Assembly (NCBI RefSeq): GCF_917627385.1
Contig: NZ_CAKJTL010000136.1
Span: 47,256-82,090 of the forward strand
Source of the DNA: Protofrankia sp. CiT1
Lineage (GTDB): Bacteria > Actinomycetota > Actinomycetes > Frankiales > Frankiaceae
DNA: 34,835 bases
Reading direction: 5' to 3'
Made by a program: the position numbers and the translations under genes
Notes under the pieces: model-generated
The model's database searches: none
Told to the model about the DNA's origin: nothing
Seen by the model: only the letters and a program-made list of their open reading frames with translations
Shown here: piece by piece, positions 16,699 to 24,553 of the stretch
Numbering within the stretch: the first letter of the stretch is position 1
Layout of the letters: each line of letters begins with the position of its first letter

Positions 16699-18198
16699 TC
16701 AGCCGACGGTGTCGACCTTGGCGATCCGCCAGCCCTGCTCGGCCCTGACCATGGCGATGTCCCACTGTTGCCGGTCATGCCCAGGCTGACTGGCGAGGAC
16801 CTTTCCCGAGGCGTCCACATAACTGTACGGAGGGAGCCGATCGGTGACTCGTAGTACGGACTTCTCGCTTCCAGCCTCCCTGACAGCAAGATCAATAATC
16901 TCCTGATGTAAGCCGACCGCATGGCCACCGCGCGCGACCATCTGCCGCATCAGCACCACATCCCGGGCATAGGCGGTGCTACCGGCGGCGTCCACATCGG
17001 TCAGACCTGCCTCGTTCGCCTGTTCGAACGCCCGGCTGCGGGCAACGTCCAAGCCCGCCAGGACATCCCGCCAGCCCTGCTCGGACGGCAAGCCCGTGGC
17101 GGGAGCCGCATCGAGTTGACGCGCCTGCCGCGGAGCGGACCGGACGGCGACCAGCAGGCCACCGACCGCCAGCGCCGCGATCACGGTGACCACAGCCACG
17201 ATGACCAGGATGCGCCGCTGGCCGGAGAACCCGGCGCGCGGTTCGCCATGCGCGGCGACAGTACGCACAAGGGCCGCGCGAGAGCTCGACCCGCGAGAGC
17301 TCGACCCGCGAGAGCTGGAGGCACGTGAACCGCCAGCGGTGCCGGCCGCCTGGGCGCGCGGCGACCGGGCCGATCGTGGCATCGTGTGGGCGGGCGGCTT
17401 TGTCCGCAGGCCGCGGCTGGCGGGTTCAAGCTGGGCATCGTCGGCTCCGGTCGGCTGCGGGGGCAGCGGCAGCGGCAGCGGAGTGACCGCGTCGCTGACG
17501 AAGCGAACCGGCGCCGGATTGCAGCTGTGCGCCAAGGCCGCGACCAGCTCCTCCGCCGTGGGCCTGCGGACGGGATCATCAACCAGGGCCGGCGCGACCG
17601 CCACCGCAACGGCCGCCGCGTCCGGACCGGTCGCCTGCGGCATCGTCGCGAGCAGCAGACTCGCGAGATCGCTGACGTCCGCTGCCGGTGTCGTGACCAC
17701 ACCTGCCAGGCCCGCGACGCCGACACCGGCGAGCACCGGCCGGCCGTTCGGCTCCAACAGGACATCATCAAGATCAAGTTGCCCGTGGGTGAACCCGGCG
17801 GCATGCGCCGCGGCCAGCGCCTGAGCCAGTGGTAACCCCACCGTGACCACCTCGCCGGGGTCGAGGCGTTCCCGCGTCCCCAACAGCTGGCCCAGACTGA
17901 TCGCCCCGGTAACGGGCTCGGCGATCACCGCGAGGCCCTCAGCCGTGGCGATCACATCGATCAGCGGGAGGAGGTGCGGATGCGAAAGCCCGACCAGGGC
18001 TCGCGCCGCCCGCATCGCGGCATCCCTGGCCACGGCGTCCGGTGGCAGCCGCACCCGGCGGACCACGCACTCGGCTCCCGTGGCCACCATACGGCCGGCC
18101 CAGACCTCGCCGGCACCACCGGCTCGCACACGGGCCCGCAATACCACCCCGGGAATGACCGGACCAGCCGGAATCCCGCGCCGTCCGCGAGAACCCAT
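16699..18198 (-). CDS. Membrane-anchored protein pseudokinase with extracellular domain
   Basis: A 499-residue protein if it starts at ATG 18198; the frame stays open to 18372. Residues about 10-235 have the layout of a Hanks-type Ser/Thr kinase, but key residues are changed: the ATP lysine position reads VVRRVRL, the HRD loop reads HGQLDLDDVLL and the DFG site reads AGVG. It is therefore probably catalytically inactive. A Ser/Arg-rich juxtamembrane linker with a 15-bp tandem repeat precedes one membrane span (RRILVIVAVVTVIAALAVGG). The C-terminal extracytoplasmic domain (about 130 residues, ending MVRAEQGWRIAKVDTVG) looks like an NTF2/SnoaL-type fold. It may be a scaffold or sensor in envelope regulation. 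It is divergent from the peptidase E gene. Confidence 0.8.
   Translation of the reverse strand: MGSRGRRGIPAGPVIPGVVLRARVRAGGAGEVWAGRMVATGAECVVRRVRLPPDAVARDAAMRAARALVGLSHPHLLPLIDVIATAEGLAVIAEPVTGAISLGQLLGTRERLDPGEVVTVGLPLAQALAAAHAAGFTHGQLDLDDVLLEPNGRPVLAGVGVAGLAGVVTTPAADVSDLASLLLATMPQATGPDAAAVAVAVAPALVDDPVRRPTAEELVAALAHSCNPAPVRFVSDAVTPLPLPLPPQPTGADDAQLEPASRGLRTKPPAHTMPRSARSPRAQAAGTAGGSRASSSRGSSSRGSSSRAALVRTVAAHGEPRAGFSGQRRILVIVAVVTVIAALAVGGLLVAVRSAPRQARQLDAAPATGLPSEQGWRDVLAGLDVARSRAFEQANEAGLTDVDAAGSTAYARDVVLMRQMVARGGHAVGLHQEIIDLAVREAGSEKSVLRVTDRLPPYSYVDASGKVLASQPGHDRQQWDIAMVRAEQGWRIAKVDTVG
17281..17310 (-). repeat. 15-bp tandem repeat in the pseudokinase linker
   Basis: Two exact copies of agagctcgacccgcg (17281-17295, 17296-17310) and a diverged third encode SSRGS repeats in the Ser/Arg-rich segment just before the membrane span. 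Confidence 0.85.
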
Positions 18199-18272
18199 GG
18201 AATCGTCCACTGCTGCCACAAGCCGTGACGGTAGGCCGAAAAAGCAATTCTGTGCAGCCGTCTCCATAAACC

Positions 18273-18312
18273 TGTGGATAACTCGTGTGAACGCCTGGCC
18301 CGACGATAGGCT
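18273..18312 (+). promoter_or_regulatory. Probable pepE promoter with a perfect DnaA box upstream
   Basis: TAGGCT at 18307-18312 matches the -10 box used by other genes in this window and lies about 88 bp before the pepE ATG. Just upstream, TGTGGATAA (18273-18281) is a perfect 9-mer DnaA box (TTATCCACA on the other strand), in the divergent gap between the pseudokinase and pepE. It is a single box, so it may be a chance match or a DnaA-responsive promoter. Confidence 0.4.
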
Positions 18313-18400
18313 CCCACCGGGCACACCGCTTCGCGCCGCTCCGGGCCGCCGCGTGCGGCGAGCGCCGGCCAACGGATGCGACCGGGACGGGGGCTACACC

Positions 18401-19132
18401 ATGAACATTCTCGCGACCAGCGCCGGCTTCGCGCCGGACGGGCGGTGGGGCATCCGGGTGGGCCCGGTCATCCGCCACGCGCTGCGCCTGGCCCAGAGCC
18501 CGGCACGTCCCAAGCTCTGCCTGCTGGCGACGGCCAGCGGTGACGACCCGGCGAGCTACGCGCGCTACTACGCGGCACTCGCACGTGATCTGCCGGACGT
18601 GCGCGTGTCCCATCTCGCCCTGTTCCCCATGCCGAACGTGGCCGACGTACGCGCGCACCTGCTGGATCAGGATGTGATCTGGGTGGGTGGTGGCAGCGTC
18701 GCGAACCTGCTCGCGGTGTGGCGGGTCCACGGCCTCGATTCGATCATGAAAGAAGCGTGGCAGGCCGGGGTTGTCCTGGCCGGCGTGTCCGCGGGGTCGC
18801 TGTGTTGGCATGCCGGCGGTACCACCGACTCGTTCGGGCCGGACCTGCGGCCAGTCACTGACGGGCTCGCTCTGCTGCCGTTCAGCAACACGCCGCACTA
18901 CGACTCCGAAGCCGGCCGGCGGCCGTTGTACCGCGGGCTGGTCGCCGCGGGGACCCTGCCGCCTGGTTGGGCCACCGATGACGGCGTCGGCCTGCACTTT
19001 CGCGGCACCGAGCTGGTGGAGGCGGTCGCCGACCGGGCCGACGCGTACGCCTGGCGGGTCGAGCGGGACTCGGCCGTGGAGGCAGGTGCCCGGGAGACGC
19101 AGGTGGTCCCCCGACGCCTGCCAGACGTGTGA
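18401..19132 (+). CDS. Peptidase E-like protein (S51 family)
   Basis: A 243-residue serine peptidase of the dipeptidase E/cyanophycinase family. The nucleophile motif [10 protein letters not shown] places the catalytic serine at S130, following [16 protein letters not shown]. The late histidine motif [14 protein letters not shown] matches the S51 His-Tyr-Asp region. Classic PepE hydrolyses Asp-X dipeptides; actinobacterial members have not been tied to a specific pathway as far as I know. The ATG at 18401 follows a purine-rich GACGGGGG; the upstream extension in the same frame overlaps the divergent gene and lacks homology. The stop overlaps the extreme 5' edge of the lipB frame, but lipB probably starts 62 nt later. 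Confidence 0.9.
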   Translation: MNILATSAGFAPDGRWGIRVGPVIRHALRLAQSPARPKLCLLATASGDDPASYARYYAALARDLPDVRVSHLALFPMPNVADVRAHLLDQDVIWVGGGSVANLLAVWRVHGLDSIMKEAWQAGVVLAGVSAGSLCWHAGGTTDSFGPDLRPVTDGLALLPFSNTPHYDSEAGRRPLYRGLVAAGTLPPGWATDDGVGLHFRGTELVEAVADRADAYAWRVERDSAVEAGARETQVVPRRLPDV

Positions 19133-19181
19133 CCCAGACGGCGTCTTCCTGTCCGCGCTGGGACGGCACCGCAGGTCAGCG

Positions 19182-19194
19182 TAGCCTCGTGTGC
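19182..19194 (+). promoter_or_regulatory. Leaderless -10 box of lipB
   Basis: TAGCCT (19182-19187) is followed after exactly 7 nt by ATG 19195. There is no ribosome binding site. This decides the lipB start in favour of 19195 over GTG 19129. Confidence 0.5.
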
Positions 19195-19914
19195 ATGGAG
19201 GTCATGCGGCTGGGCCTGGTTCCCTACGACGATGCCTGGCGGCTCCAGCGTTCGCTGGCCGACCGGCGGATCGCTGACCAGACAGGCGACACGTTGATCC
19301 TCCTGGAACACCCCGCCGTCTACACGGCCGGTCGCCGTACCCAGCCATGGGAACGCCCGGTTGACGGCACCGCGGTGGTGGACGTCGACCGAGGCGGAAA
19401 GATCACCTGGCACGGCCCCGGCCAGCTCGTGGGCTATCCGGTCGTGCGCCTGCCAACGCCGCTGGATGTGGTGGCCTACGTCCGCGCGCTGGAGAACGGG
19501 CTGATCGCAGCCTGTGCCGACCTCGGCCTCCCGGCCGCGCGGGTGACCGGACGCAGCGGCGTATGGACCACCGACGGCGCCCGCAAGCTCGCGGCGATCG
19601 GTGTACGGGTGCGTTCCCGCGTCGCCTATCACGGCTTCGCGCTCAACTGCTGCCCGGACCTGGCCGCCTTCAGCCGGATCATCCCGTGCGGGATCGCCGA
19701 CGCCGCGGTGACCAGCCTCAGCCAGGAGCTCGCACGGACCGTGACGGTCGCCGAGGCCCTGCCCATCGTGACGGACCGCCTGGTCAACGTGCTGACAGCC
19801 TTCACGGCGCCCGGCCCGGCCGGCGGCCAGGCGGTGGCCTCAACGCTGTCGTCAGCCCTGCCACCACCGGACCGGGCGACCGAGACGGTACGCGAGCCGG
19901 AGATGGCAGGGTGA
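19195..19914 (+). CDS. lipB: LipB, octanoyl-ACP:protein N-octanoyltransferase
   Basis: A 239-residue enzyme that transfers octanoyl groups from acyl carrier protein to the lipoyl lysine of E2 and GcvH. Motifs: [34 protein letters not shown], the catalytic lysine in [23 protein letters not shown] and the catalytic cysteine in RIIPCGI. The ATG at 19195 is chosen because it begins just before the family's conserved N-terminus and has a TAGCCT box at leaderless distance; GTG 19129 would add 22 residues without homology. The stop overlaps the GTG of lipA by 4 nt (GTGA), so both are in one operon. The target proteins (E2, GcvT partner) are encoded nearby or elsewhere. Confidence 0.95.
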   Translation: MEVMRLGLVPYDDAWRLQRSLADRRIADQTGDTLILLEHPAVYTAGRRTQPWERPVDGTAVVDVDRGGKITWHGPGQLVGYPVVRLPTPLDVVAYVRALENGLIAACADLGLPAARVTGRSGVWTTDGARKLAAIGVRVRSRVAYHGFALNCCPDLAAFSRIIPCGIADAAVTSLSQELARTVTVAEALPIVTDRLVNVLTAFTAPGPAGGQAVASTLSSALPPPDRATETVREPEMAG

Positions 19915-20882
19915 CCGCGGTCACGCCGGACGGCAGAAAGCTGCTGCGGCTGGAGCTACGCAACGCGGCAACGCCGATCGAGCGCAAACCGCCCTGGATC
20001 CGCACCCGGCTGCGGACCGGCCCGCGGTACTCCGGCATCCTGGATCTCGTCCACGACAAGGGCCTGCACACGGTGTGCGAGCAGGCTGGCTGCCCGAACA
20101 TCTACGAGTGCTGGGAGGACCAGGAGGCGACCTTTCTCATCGGTGGGGAAGTATGCACCAGGCGTTGTGATTTCTGCCAGATCGATTCGGGACGACCGGG
20201 CGCGTTCGACGCCGACGAGCCCCGTCGGGTCGCCGAATCGGTCCGTGTCATGGGCCTGCGCTACGCGACCGTGACCGGAGTCGCACGCGATGACCTGCCC
20301 GACGGTGGGGCGTGGCTGTACGCGCAGACGGTTCGGGAGATCCATACGCTGTGCGGCGCTGTCGGTGTTGAACTGCTCATCCCTGACTTCCACGCCCGTG
20401 CCGAGCAGCTCGCCGAGGTGTTCGGCGCGGCTCCCGAGGTGCTCGCCCACAACATCGAGACGGTACCGCGGGTGTTCCGCCGGATCCGGCCGGGATTCCG
20501 CTATGACCGGTCGCTGGAGGTTCTCCGCGCCGCCCGCGCGGCCGGTCTGGTGACCAAGTCCAACCTGATCCTCGGCCTCGGGGAAGAGCCAGCGGAGATC
20601 CTCGCGACCATGGCCGACCTGCTGGATGCCGGCTGTGAGCTGCTGACGATCACGCAGTACCTGCGGCCCAGCCCACGGCATCACCCGGTGCGACGCTGGG
20701 TAGACCCCACGGAGTTCACCGAGCTGCGGGCGGAGGCGGAGCGGATGGGGTTCGCGGGGGTGCTGTCAGGTCCGCTGGTCCGGTCCTCCTACCGCGCGGG
20801 CCGGATGTACCAGCAAGCGATCGAGCAACGCGCCAGCGCCGGAGGCGAAGCGACCAGGCGACACAATAATTACGCAGAGTAG
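19911..20882 (+). CDS. lipA: Lipoyl synthase (radical SAM)
   Basis: A 323-residue radical SAM enzyme that inserts two sulfur atoms into the octanoyl chain to make lipoyl groups. The auxiliary cluster motif [13 protein letters not shown] is followed by the radical SAM motif CTRRCDFC, then [41 protein letters not shown] and the C-terminal VRSSYRAG, whose serine ligates the auxiliary cluster. GTG 19911 overlaps the lipB stop by 4 nt. A longer frame open to 19563 lies inside lipB and is not used. The C-terminal 20 residues are variable. It acts after LipB on the same protein-bound substrate. Confidence 0.97.
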   Translation: MTAVTPDGRKLLRLELRNAATPIERKPPWIRTRLRTGPRYSGILDLVHDKGLHTVCEQAGCPNIYECWEDQEATFLIGGEVCTRRCDFCQIDSGRPGAFDADEPRRVAESVRVMGLRYATVTGVARDDLPDGGAWLYAQTVREIHTLCGAVGVELLIPDFHARAEQLAEVFGAAPEVLAHNIETVPRVFRRIRPGFRYDRSLEVLRAARAAGLVTKSNLILGLGEEPAEILATMADLLDAGCELLTITQYLRPSPRHHPVRRWVDPTEFTELRAEAERMGFAGVLSGPLVRSSYRAGRMYQQAIEQRASAGGEATRRHNNYAE

Positions 20883-20914
20883 CCACCGGAGTGGTGCACC
20901 CGCCCCAAGGGAAC

Positions 20915-20920
20915 TAGGCT
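20915..20920 (+). promoter_or_regulatory. -10-like box after lipA
   Basis: TAGGCT matches the -10 sequence recurring in this window. It lies 33 bp after the lipA stop and 86 bp before the proposed GTG of the small gene at 21006, which it could drive. No -35 is obvious. Confidence 0.35.
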
Positions 20921-21005
20921 CACCGGAAGGTCACTCGTCCGCCACCCGTGGATGACGATCGAGATCATGACTGAACAATGCCTACGACCGGTCCGGGAGG
21001 TCCGT

Positions 21006-21185
21006 GTGGTCGTGCTGAGGTCACTCCTGACCGCTGTTGAGGAACTCACCCTGCTGCTGCTGCCGCACGGCGGCCAGCGGACCGCGCGCCGCAACGCGTG
21101 GCGCGCCGCCGCCGAGATCTCGTTGCCGGTGGGCCGCATACCACCACAGATCGGCGGACGGATCGTGTTTGCCACCGAGCGCTGA
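21006..21185 (+). CDS. Small conserved-looking protein downstream of lipA (59 aa)
   Basis: The GTG at 21006 has GGGAGG at 20995-21000, 5 nt upstream, which decides this start over ATG 20952. The product begins VVVLRSLLTAVEELTLLLLPHGG, an amphipathic to hydrophobic helix, followed by a basic segment RTARRNAW. A short protein of unknown function is commonly found at this position, between lipA and the DUF4191 gene, in actinobacteria. The function is unknown; a peripheral membrane association is possible. Confidence 0.5.
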   Translation: MVVLRSLLTAVEELTLLLLPHGGQRTARRNAWRAAAEISLPVGRIPPQIGGRIVFATER

Positions 21186-21214
21186 ACAATCGATCACCAA
21201 AGAGGCGATCATTT

Positions 21215-21262
21215 TATACTGAAGAGCACGGTACGGGTATCCGTCCCGCCGGGTCGTAGGCT
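21215..21262 (+). promoter_or_regulatory. Two candidate promoters of the DUF4191 gene
   Basis: An unusually AT-rich stretch contains TATACT (21215-21220), a good -10 box. Further down, TAGGCT (21257-21262) is exactly 7 nt from the ATG at 21270, the leaderless spacing. The gene may have both a leadered and a leaderless transcript. Confidence 0.45.
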
Positions 21263-21269
21263 CGCGGTC

Positions 21270-22034
21270 ATGGCGCGTAAGAACAGCTCCGGCAATGACT
21301 CGCCGAGCACTGGTACGACAAAGGCCCGAGTGACGGCCTCGGGACGCAAGCAACAGCTGGACGCCACGGGGGGCAAGGCCCGGCCCGGCCGCCTCGCGCA
21401 GGTCAGGACGGTGTACCGGCTCACTCGGGAACGCGATCCGCGCGCGCTCTGGTGGTCACTGGTTGGCCTCGTCCTCCCTGTCGCCATCGGCGTGCTGCTC
21501 AGTGTGCTGGTCGGGCGGCTGTGGATATGGCTGCCCATCGGGATCATGCTGGGTCTTGTCAGCGCCATGAACATCTTCAGTCGGCGCGTGCAGCGGACCG
21601 CTTACGCCGAGATGGAGGGGCAGCCCGGCGCGGCCGCCGGAATCGTCGAGCGCATGCGCGGCGACTGGCGGCTCACGCCCGCGGTCGCGGTCAACCGTCA
21701 CCAGGACGTGGTGCATCGCGTGGTGTGCCGAGCCGGCGTCGTGGTGATCGCCGAAGGCCGCGGCCGCGGCCAGCGTGAGCTACTCGGCAACGAGGTGCGG
21801 CGGATCCGCAAGGTGATCGGCGAAACACCTGTCCACGACATCGTCATCGGCACCGGGCCCGGCGAGGTGCCCCTGCCCAAGCTGCAGGGAACCCTCATGC
21901 GGCTGCCCCGCACCCTACGGCGCGGCGAGGTTGATCCCGTCGAACGGCGGTTGCGGGCGGTGACCGCGCCTTCCCTGCCCATCCCGAAGGGGCCGATCCC
22001 CCGCAACATCCCCCGCGGGGGGAAGATGCGCTGA
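21270..22034 (+). CDS. DUF4191 membrane protein
   Basis: A 254-residue protein with a basic cytoplasmic N-terminus (about 1-58), two closely spaced membrane helices (about 62-80, LVGLVLPVAIGVLLSVLV, and 84-100, LWIWLPIGIMLGLVSAM) and a cytoplasmic C-terminal domain with RRVQRTAYAEMEGQPGAA, GVVVIAEGRG and PKGPIPRNIPRG. This is the DUF4191 family, which in actinobacteria sits between lipA and glnA; its function is not established. It has no ribosome binding site, but TAGGCT lies 7 nt before the ATG. It ends convergently against the RDD gene. Confidence 0.9.
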   Translation: MARKNSSGNDSPSTGTTKARVTASGRKQQLDATGGKARPGRLAQVRTVYRLTRERDPRALWWSLVGLVLPVAIGVLLSVLVGRLWIWLPIGIMLGLVSAMNIFSRRVQRTAYAEMEGQPGAAAGIVERMRGDWRLTPAVAVNRHQDVVHRVVCRAGVVVIAEGRGRGQRELLGNEVRRIRKVIGETPVHDIVIGTGPGEVPLPKLQGTLMRLPRTLRRGEVDPVERRLRAVTAPSLPIPKGPIPRNIPRGGKMR

Positions 22035-22067
22035 CCTCGTGCCCCGCGACGGGCGCCCCCTATTGCC

Positions 22068-22084
22068 GGGCGCTCTTAGCGCCC
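22068..22084. terminator. Bidirectional hairpin between DUF4191 and RDD genes
   Basis: GGGCGC-tctta-GCGCCC (22068-22084) forms a compact 6-bp stem in the 49-bp convergent gap and touches the RDD stop codon. Confidence 0.5.
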
Positions 22085-22578
22085 TACCCACGACCCGCGT
22101 CGCGGACGACCACGGTGCCAGCGGCGCGGTCGTGGGTGGCACGCAGGTCGCGGTCCCAGATGAAGGCCGGGACAAGCAGACCGAGAAGCACCGTACGAAC
22201 AGCCACCCAGCGCCACCCCGCCCGGCCATGGTCACGCACCCGGATGACACCGATGCCCGCCAGCCGCATCCCGATGGTCTGTCCGTTCGCCGCGATCAGG
22301 ACGAACTCCTCCAGCAGGAACGCAAGGTAGACGGCGAGCCCGCGGGCATCGACCGAGTAGCGGACCCCGAAGAGCACCGGGACACCCACCAGCAGGTTGG
22401 CCACGATGGCGTCCACCGTGAACGCGGCCAGCCGGTGGCCGAAACCGGCTACCGCGCCAGAACCTTCGGCCGGTAGGCCGAGCCGTACGCCGGGAGGTGA
22501 GTCCCGGGGCAGTTGCGGACCTTCCAGCCAGTTCCCGAGCGCGCGTCCCACCACGCAAGCGTATGCCTCACGGGCCAT
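22084..22578 (-). CDS. RDD-family membrane protein
   Basis: A 164-residue protein with the RDD pattern: GFGHRLAAFTVDAIVANLLVG (R and D of the first helix, residues about 45-65), a second helix LAVYLAFLLEEFVLIAANGQ, then GQTIGMRLAGIGVIRV and a third helix with LLGLLVPAFIWDRDLRATHDRAAGT. RDD proteins are small membrane proteins of mostly unknown function, some linked to ion exchange. Its place next to glnA, divergently transcribed, is conserved in actinobacteria. The start is ATG at 22578. Its 5' region is shared with the GlnR-like site of glnA. Confidence 0.9.
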   Translation of the reverse strand: MAREAYACVVGRALGNWLEGPQLPRDSPPGVRLGLPAEGSGAVAGFGHRLAAFTVDAIVANLLVGVPVLFGVRYSVDARGLAVYLAFLLEEFVLIAANGQTIGMRLAGIGVIRVRDHGRAGWRWVAVRTVLLGLLVPAFIWDRDLRATHDRAAGTVVVRDAGRG

Positions 22579-22618
22579 CCCGGAGAAACGATCACCGTGA
22601 GCAATACATTAGCCACAC

Positions 22619-22656
22619 GTTACCGACGGGAAACTTCTTCGTCATATCAGCGGAAC
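22619..22656 (+). promoter_or_regulatory. GlnR-type binding array upstream of glnA
   Basis: Four pentamers are spaced by exactly 6 nt: GTTAC (22619-22623), GAAAC (22630-22634), GTCAT (22641-22645) and GGAAC (22652-22656). This matches the actinobacterial GlnR a/b-site layout gTnAC-n6-GaAAC-n6-gTnAC-n6-GaAAC with only two mismatched positions. It lies 78-115 bp before the glnA ATG, and 41 bp before the divergent RDD gene. GlnR control of glnA is inferred from this match. Confidence 0.75.
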
Positions 22657-22733
22657 TGCATCAGGTTACGGTCCGCATCAGGGCATCGCGTATCCTTCCA
22701 TCCACACAGCCATGAAGCTTCCTTGGAGGGTGG

Positions 22734-24158
22734 ATGTTCATAAAGGCCGAAGATGTGCTTCGCTACATCGCGGACGAGAGCGTTGAGTTCGTCGACGTCC
22801 GCTTCTGCGACCTTCCCGGAATTATGCAGCACTTCACGATCCCGACCGAGGTCTTCGCCGAGTCGGTGTTCACCGATGGGCTGATGTTCGACGGGTCGTC
22901 GATACGTGGCTTCCAGGCGATCCACGAATCGGACATGTTGCTCCTACCGGACCCGAGCACAGCCTTCGTCGATCCTTTCCGTGAGCACAAGACGCTCGCG
23001 ATGACCTTCTTCATCCACGACCCGATCACAAAGGAGGAGTACTCCCGCGACCCACGCAACACGGCGAAAAAAGCCGAAGCCTACCTGCGGGGCACGGGTT
23101 TCGCGGACACCGCCTACTTCGGCCCGGAGGCCGAGTTCTACATCTTCGACGACGTTCGCTATGACTACAGCCCGTACGGTTCCATGCACGCTGTCGACTC
23201 CATCGAAGCAGCCTGGAACACGGCCCGTAAGGAGGACGGCGGGAACCTCGGCTACAAGCCCCGGTTCAAGGGCGGTTACTTCCCCGTACCCCCGACCGAC
23301 CACTTCACCGATCTGCGCTCGGAGATGACAAGGGCGCTGTTCCGGGCCGGCATCACCGTCGAGATGCAGCACCACGAGGTGGGGACCGCGGGGCAGGCGG
23401 AAATCGACATCCGGTACAGCACGCTCCTGCGGACCGCCGACAACCTGATGCTGTACAAGTACATCATCCGCAATGTTGCCTTGTCCCGCGGCAAAACCGT
23501 GACGTTTATGCCCAAGCCGCTGTTCCAGGACAACGGCTCGGGCATGCACGTCCACCAGAGCCTCTGGCAGGGCGACGAGCCGCTGTTCTACAGCGAGAGC
23601 GGCTACGGCGGCCTGTCCGAGCTGGCCCGGTACTACATCGGTGGGCTGCTTCACCACGCGCCGGCGCTGCTGGCGTTCACGAACCCGACCACGAACTCCT
23701 ACCGGCGGCTGGTGCCGGGCTACGAGGCGCCGGTCAACCTCGTCTACTCGGCGCGCAACCGCTCGGCCTGCTGTCGCATCCCGCTCAGCGGTGTCTCACC
23801 CAAGGCGAAGCGGATCGAGTTCCGCGTACCCGATCCGAGCTGCAATCCCTACCTGGCCTTCGCTGCCATGCTCATGGCCGGCCTGGACGGCATCCGCAAC
23901 AAGATCGAGCCGCCGGACCCGATCGACAAGGATCTCTATGATCTGCCGCCGGACGAGCTGGCCGCGGTGCCGCAGGTGCCGGGATCGCTCGAGAAGGTGC
24001 TGGAAGCCCTCGAGGCCGACCACGATTTCCTGACCGAGGGCGACGTGTTCACGCCCGACCTGATCGAGACATGGATCGACTACAAACGTGTCCACGAGGT
24101 GGACGCTATTCGTCTCCGCCCGCATCCCTATGAGTTCCAGCTCTACTACGACATCTGA
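22734..24158 (+). CDS. glnA: Glutamine synthetase type I (adenylylatable)
   Basis: A 474-residue dodecameric-type GSI that condenses ammonium and glutamate with ATP. Motifs in order: [18 protein letters not shown] (residues about 51-68), [46 protein letters not shown] and [19 protein letters not shown], with the glutamate/ATP-site arginines after it. Tyr402 in KDLYDLPP is the adenylylation site, so activity is expected to be controlled by the GlnE encoded 1.5 kb downstream. The ATG at 22734 follows GGAGGG. A GlnR-type array lies upstream and a strong hairpin downstream. glnII follows in the same direction. Confidence 0.98.
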   Translation: MFIKAEDVLRYIADESVEFVDVRFCDLPGIMQHFTIPTEVFAESVFTDGLMFDGSSIRGFQAIHESDMLLLPDPSTAFVDPFREHKTLAMTFFIHDPITKEEYSRDPRNTAKKAEAYLRGTGFADTAYFGPEAEFYIFDDVRYDYSPYGSMHAVDSIEAAWNTARKEDGGNLGYKPRFKGGYFPVPPTDHFTDLRSEMTRALFRAGITVEMQHHEVGTAGQAEIDIRYSTLLRTADNLMLYKYIIRNVALSRGKTVTFMPKPLFQDNGSGMHVHQSLWQGDEPLFYSESGYGGLSELARYYIGGLLHHAPALLAFTNPTTNSYRRLVPGYEAPVNLVYSARNRSACCRIPLSGVSPKAKRIEFRVPDPSCNPYLAFAAMLMAGLDGIRNKIEPPDPIDKDLYDLPPDELAAVPQVPGSLEKVLEALEADHDFLTEGDVFTPDLIETWIDYKRVHEVDAIRLRPHPYEFQLYYDI

Positions 24159-24194
24159 CAACTGACGGCGGACGGCTGACAACTGACGGCGGAC
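24156..24194 (+). repeat. Direct repeat at the glnA 3' end
   Basis: The 18-mer tgacaactgacggcggac occurs at 24156-24173, starting with the glnA stop codon, and again at 24177-24194, with diverged fragments further on (gacggcgggc, gcggacagctg). The period is 21 nt. Its function is not known. Confidence 0.8.
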
Positions 24195-24268
24195 AGCTGA
24201 GACGGCGGGCCGCGGACAGCTGCCCGCGGCAGCGGACCGCAATATAACCGGACAGCAGGATATGGGAT

Positions 24269-24304
24269 GGCGCCCGCTTCGCGGAAAACCGCGGACCGGG
24301 CGCC
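24269..24304 (+). terminator. Large hairpin in the glnA-glnII gap
   Basis: GGCGCCCG (24269-24276) pairs with CGGGCGCC (24297-24304), and inside it CGCGG (24280-24284) pairs with CCGCG (24289-24293) around an AAAA loop, with a symmetrical 3-nt internal loop. It lies 110 nt after glnA and probably ends the glnA transcript, separating it from glnII. Confidence 0.7.
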
Positions 24305-24400
24305 GTCGCATGGCTGGGTACGCGCCCGGCGGACTTTGTTCACGGCTGCCGGAATGCCAGTTCGGGCAGCCCGGGAAATGAACTGTCCAGCAATGCGCGA

Positions 24401-24438
24401 TTGACCGAAAATTTACCGTGGTGGAACCGTGCGGAAAC
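24401..24438 (+). promoter_or_regulatory. GlnR-type binding array upstream of glnII
   Basis: AC dinucleotides ending four pentamers recur every 11 bp: TTGAC (24401-24405), TTTAC (24412-24416), GGAAC (24423-24427) and GAAAC (24434-24438), each separated by 6 nt. The central TTTAC-n6-GGAAC is the best a/b pair. The array lies 116 bp before the glnII start. The match is weaker than at glnA but the phasing is exact. Confidence 0.6.
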
Positions 24439-24553
24439 GGGGCTCAACAAAGATCCGGACGAGCCCTCCTGTCACCCGCGGCCGGGGTCGGGCGATCCGC
24501 AGGTGCGCGATGAGAAACTTCGCTATGTGCTACGCCAACCACGGGGAGTATGA

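Noticed and set aside
16663-16712. Inverted repeat ACACCG ... CGGTGT between the epimerase and pseudokinase genes
   Set aside because: Arms are only 6 bp and 38 nt apart; too weak to call a terminator.
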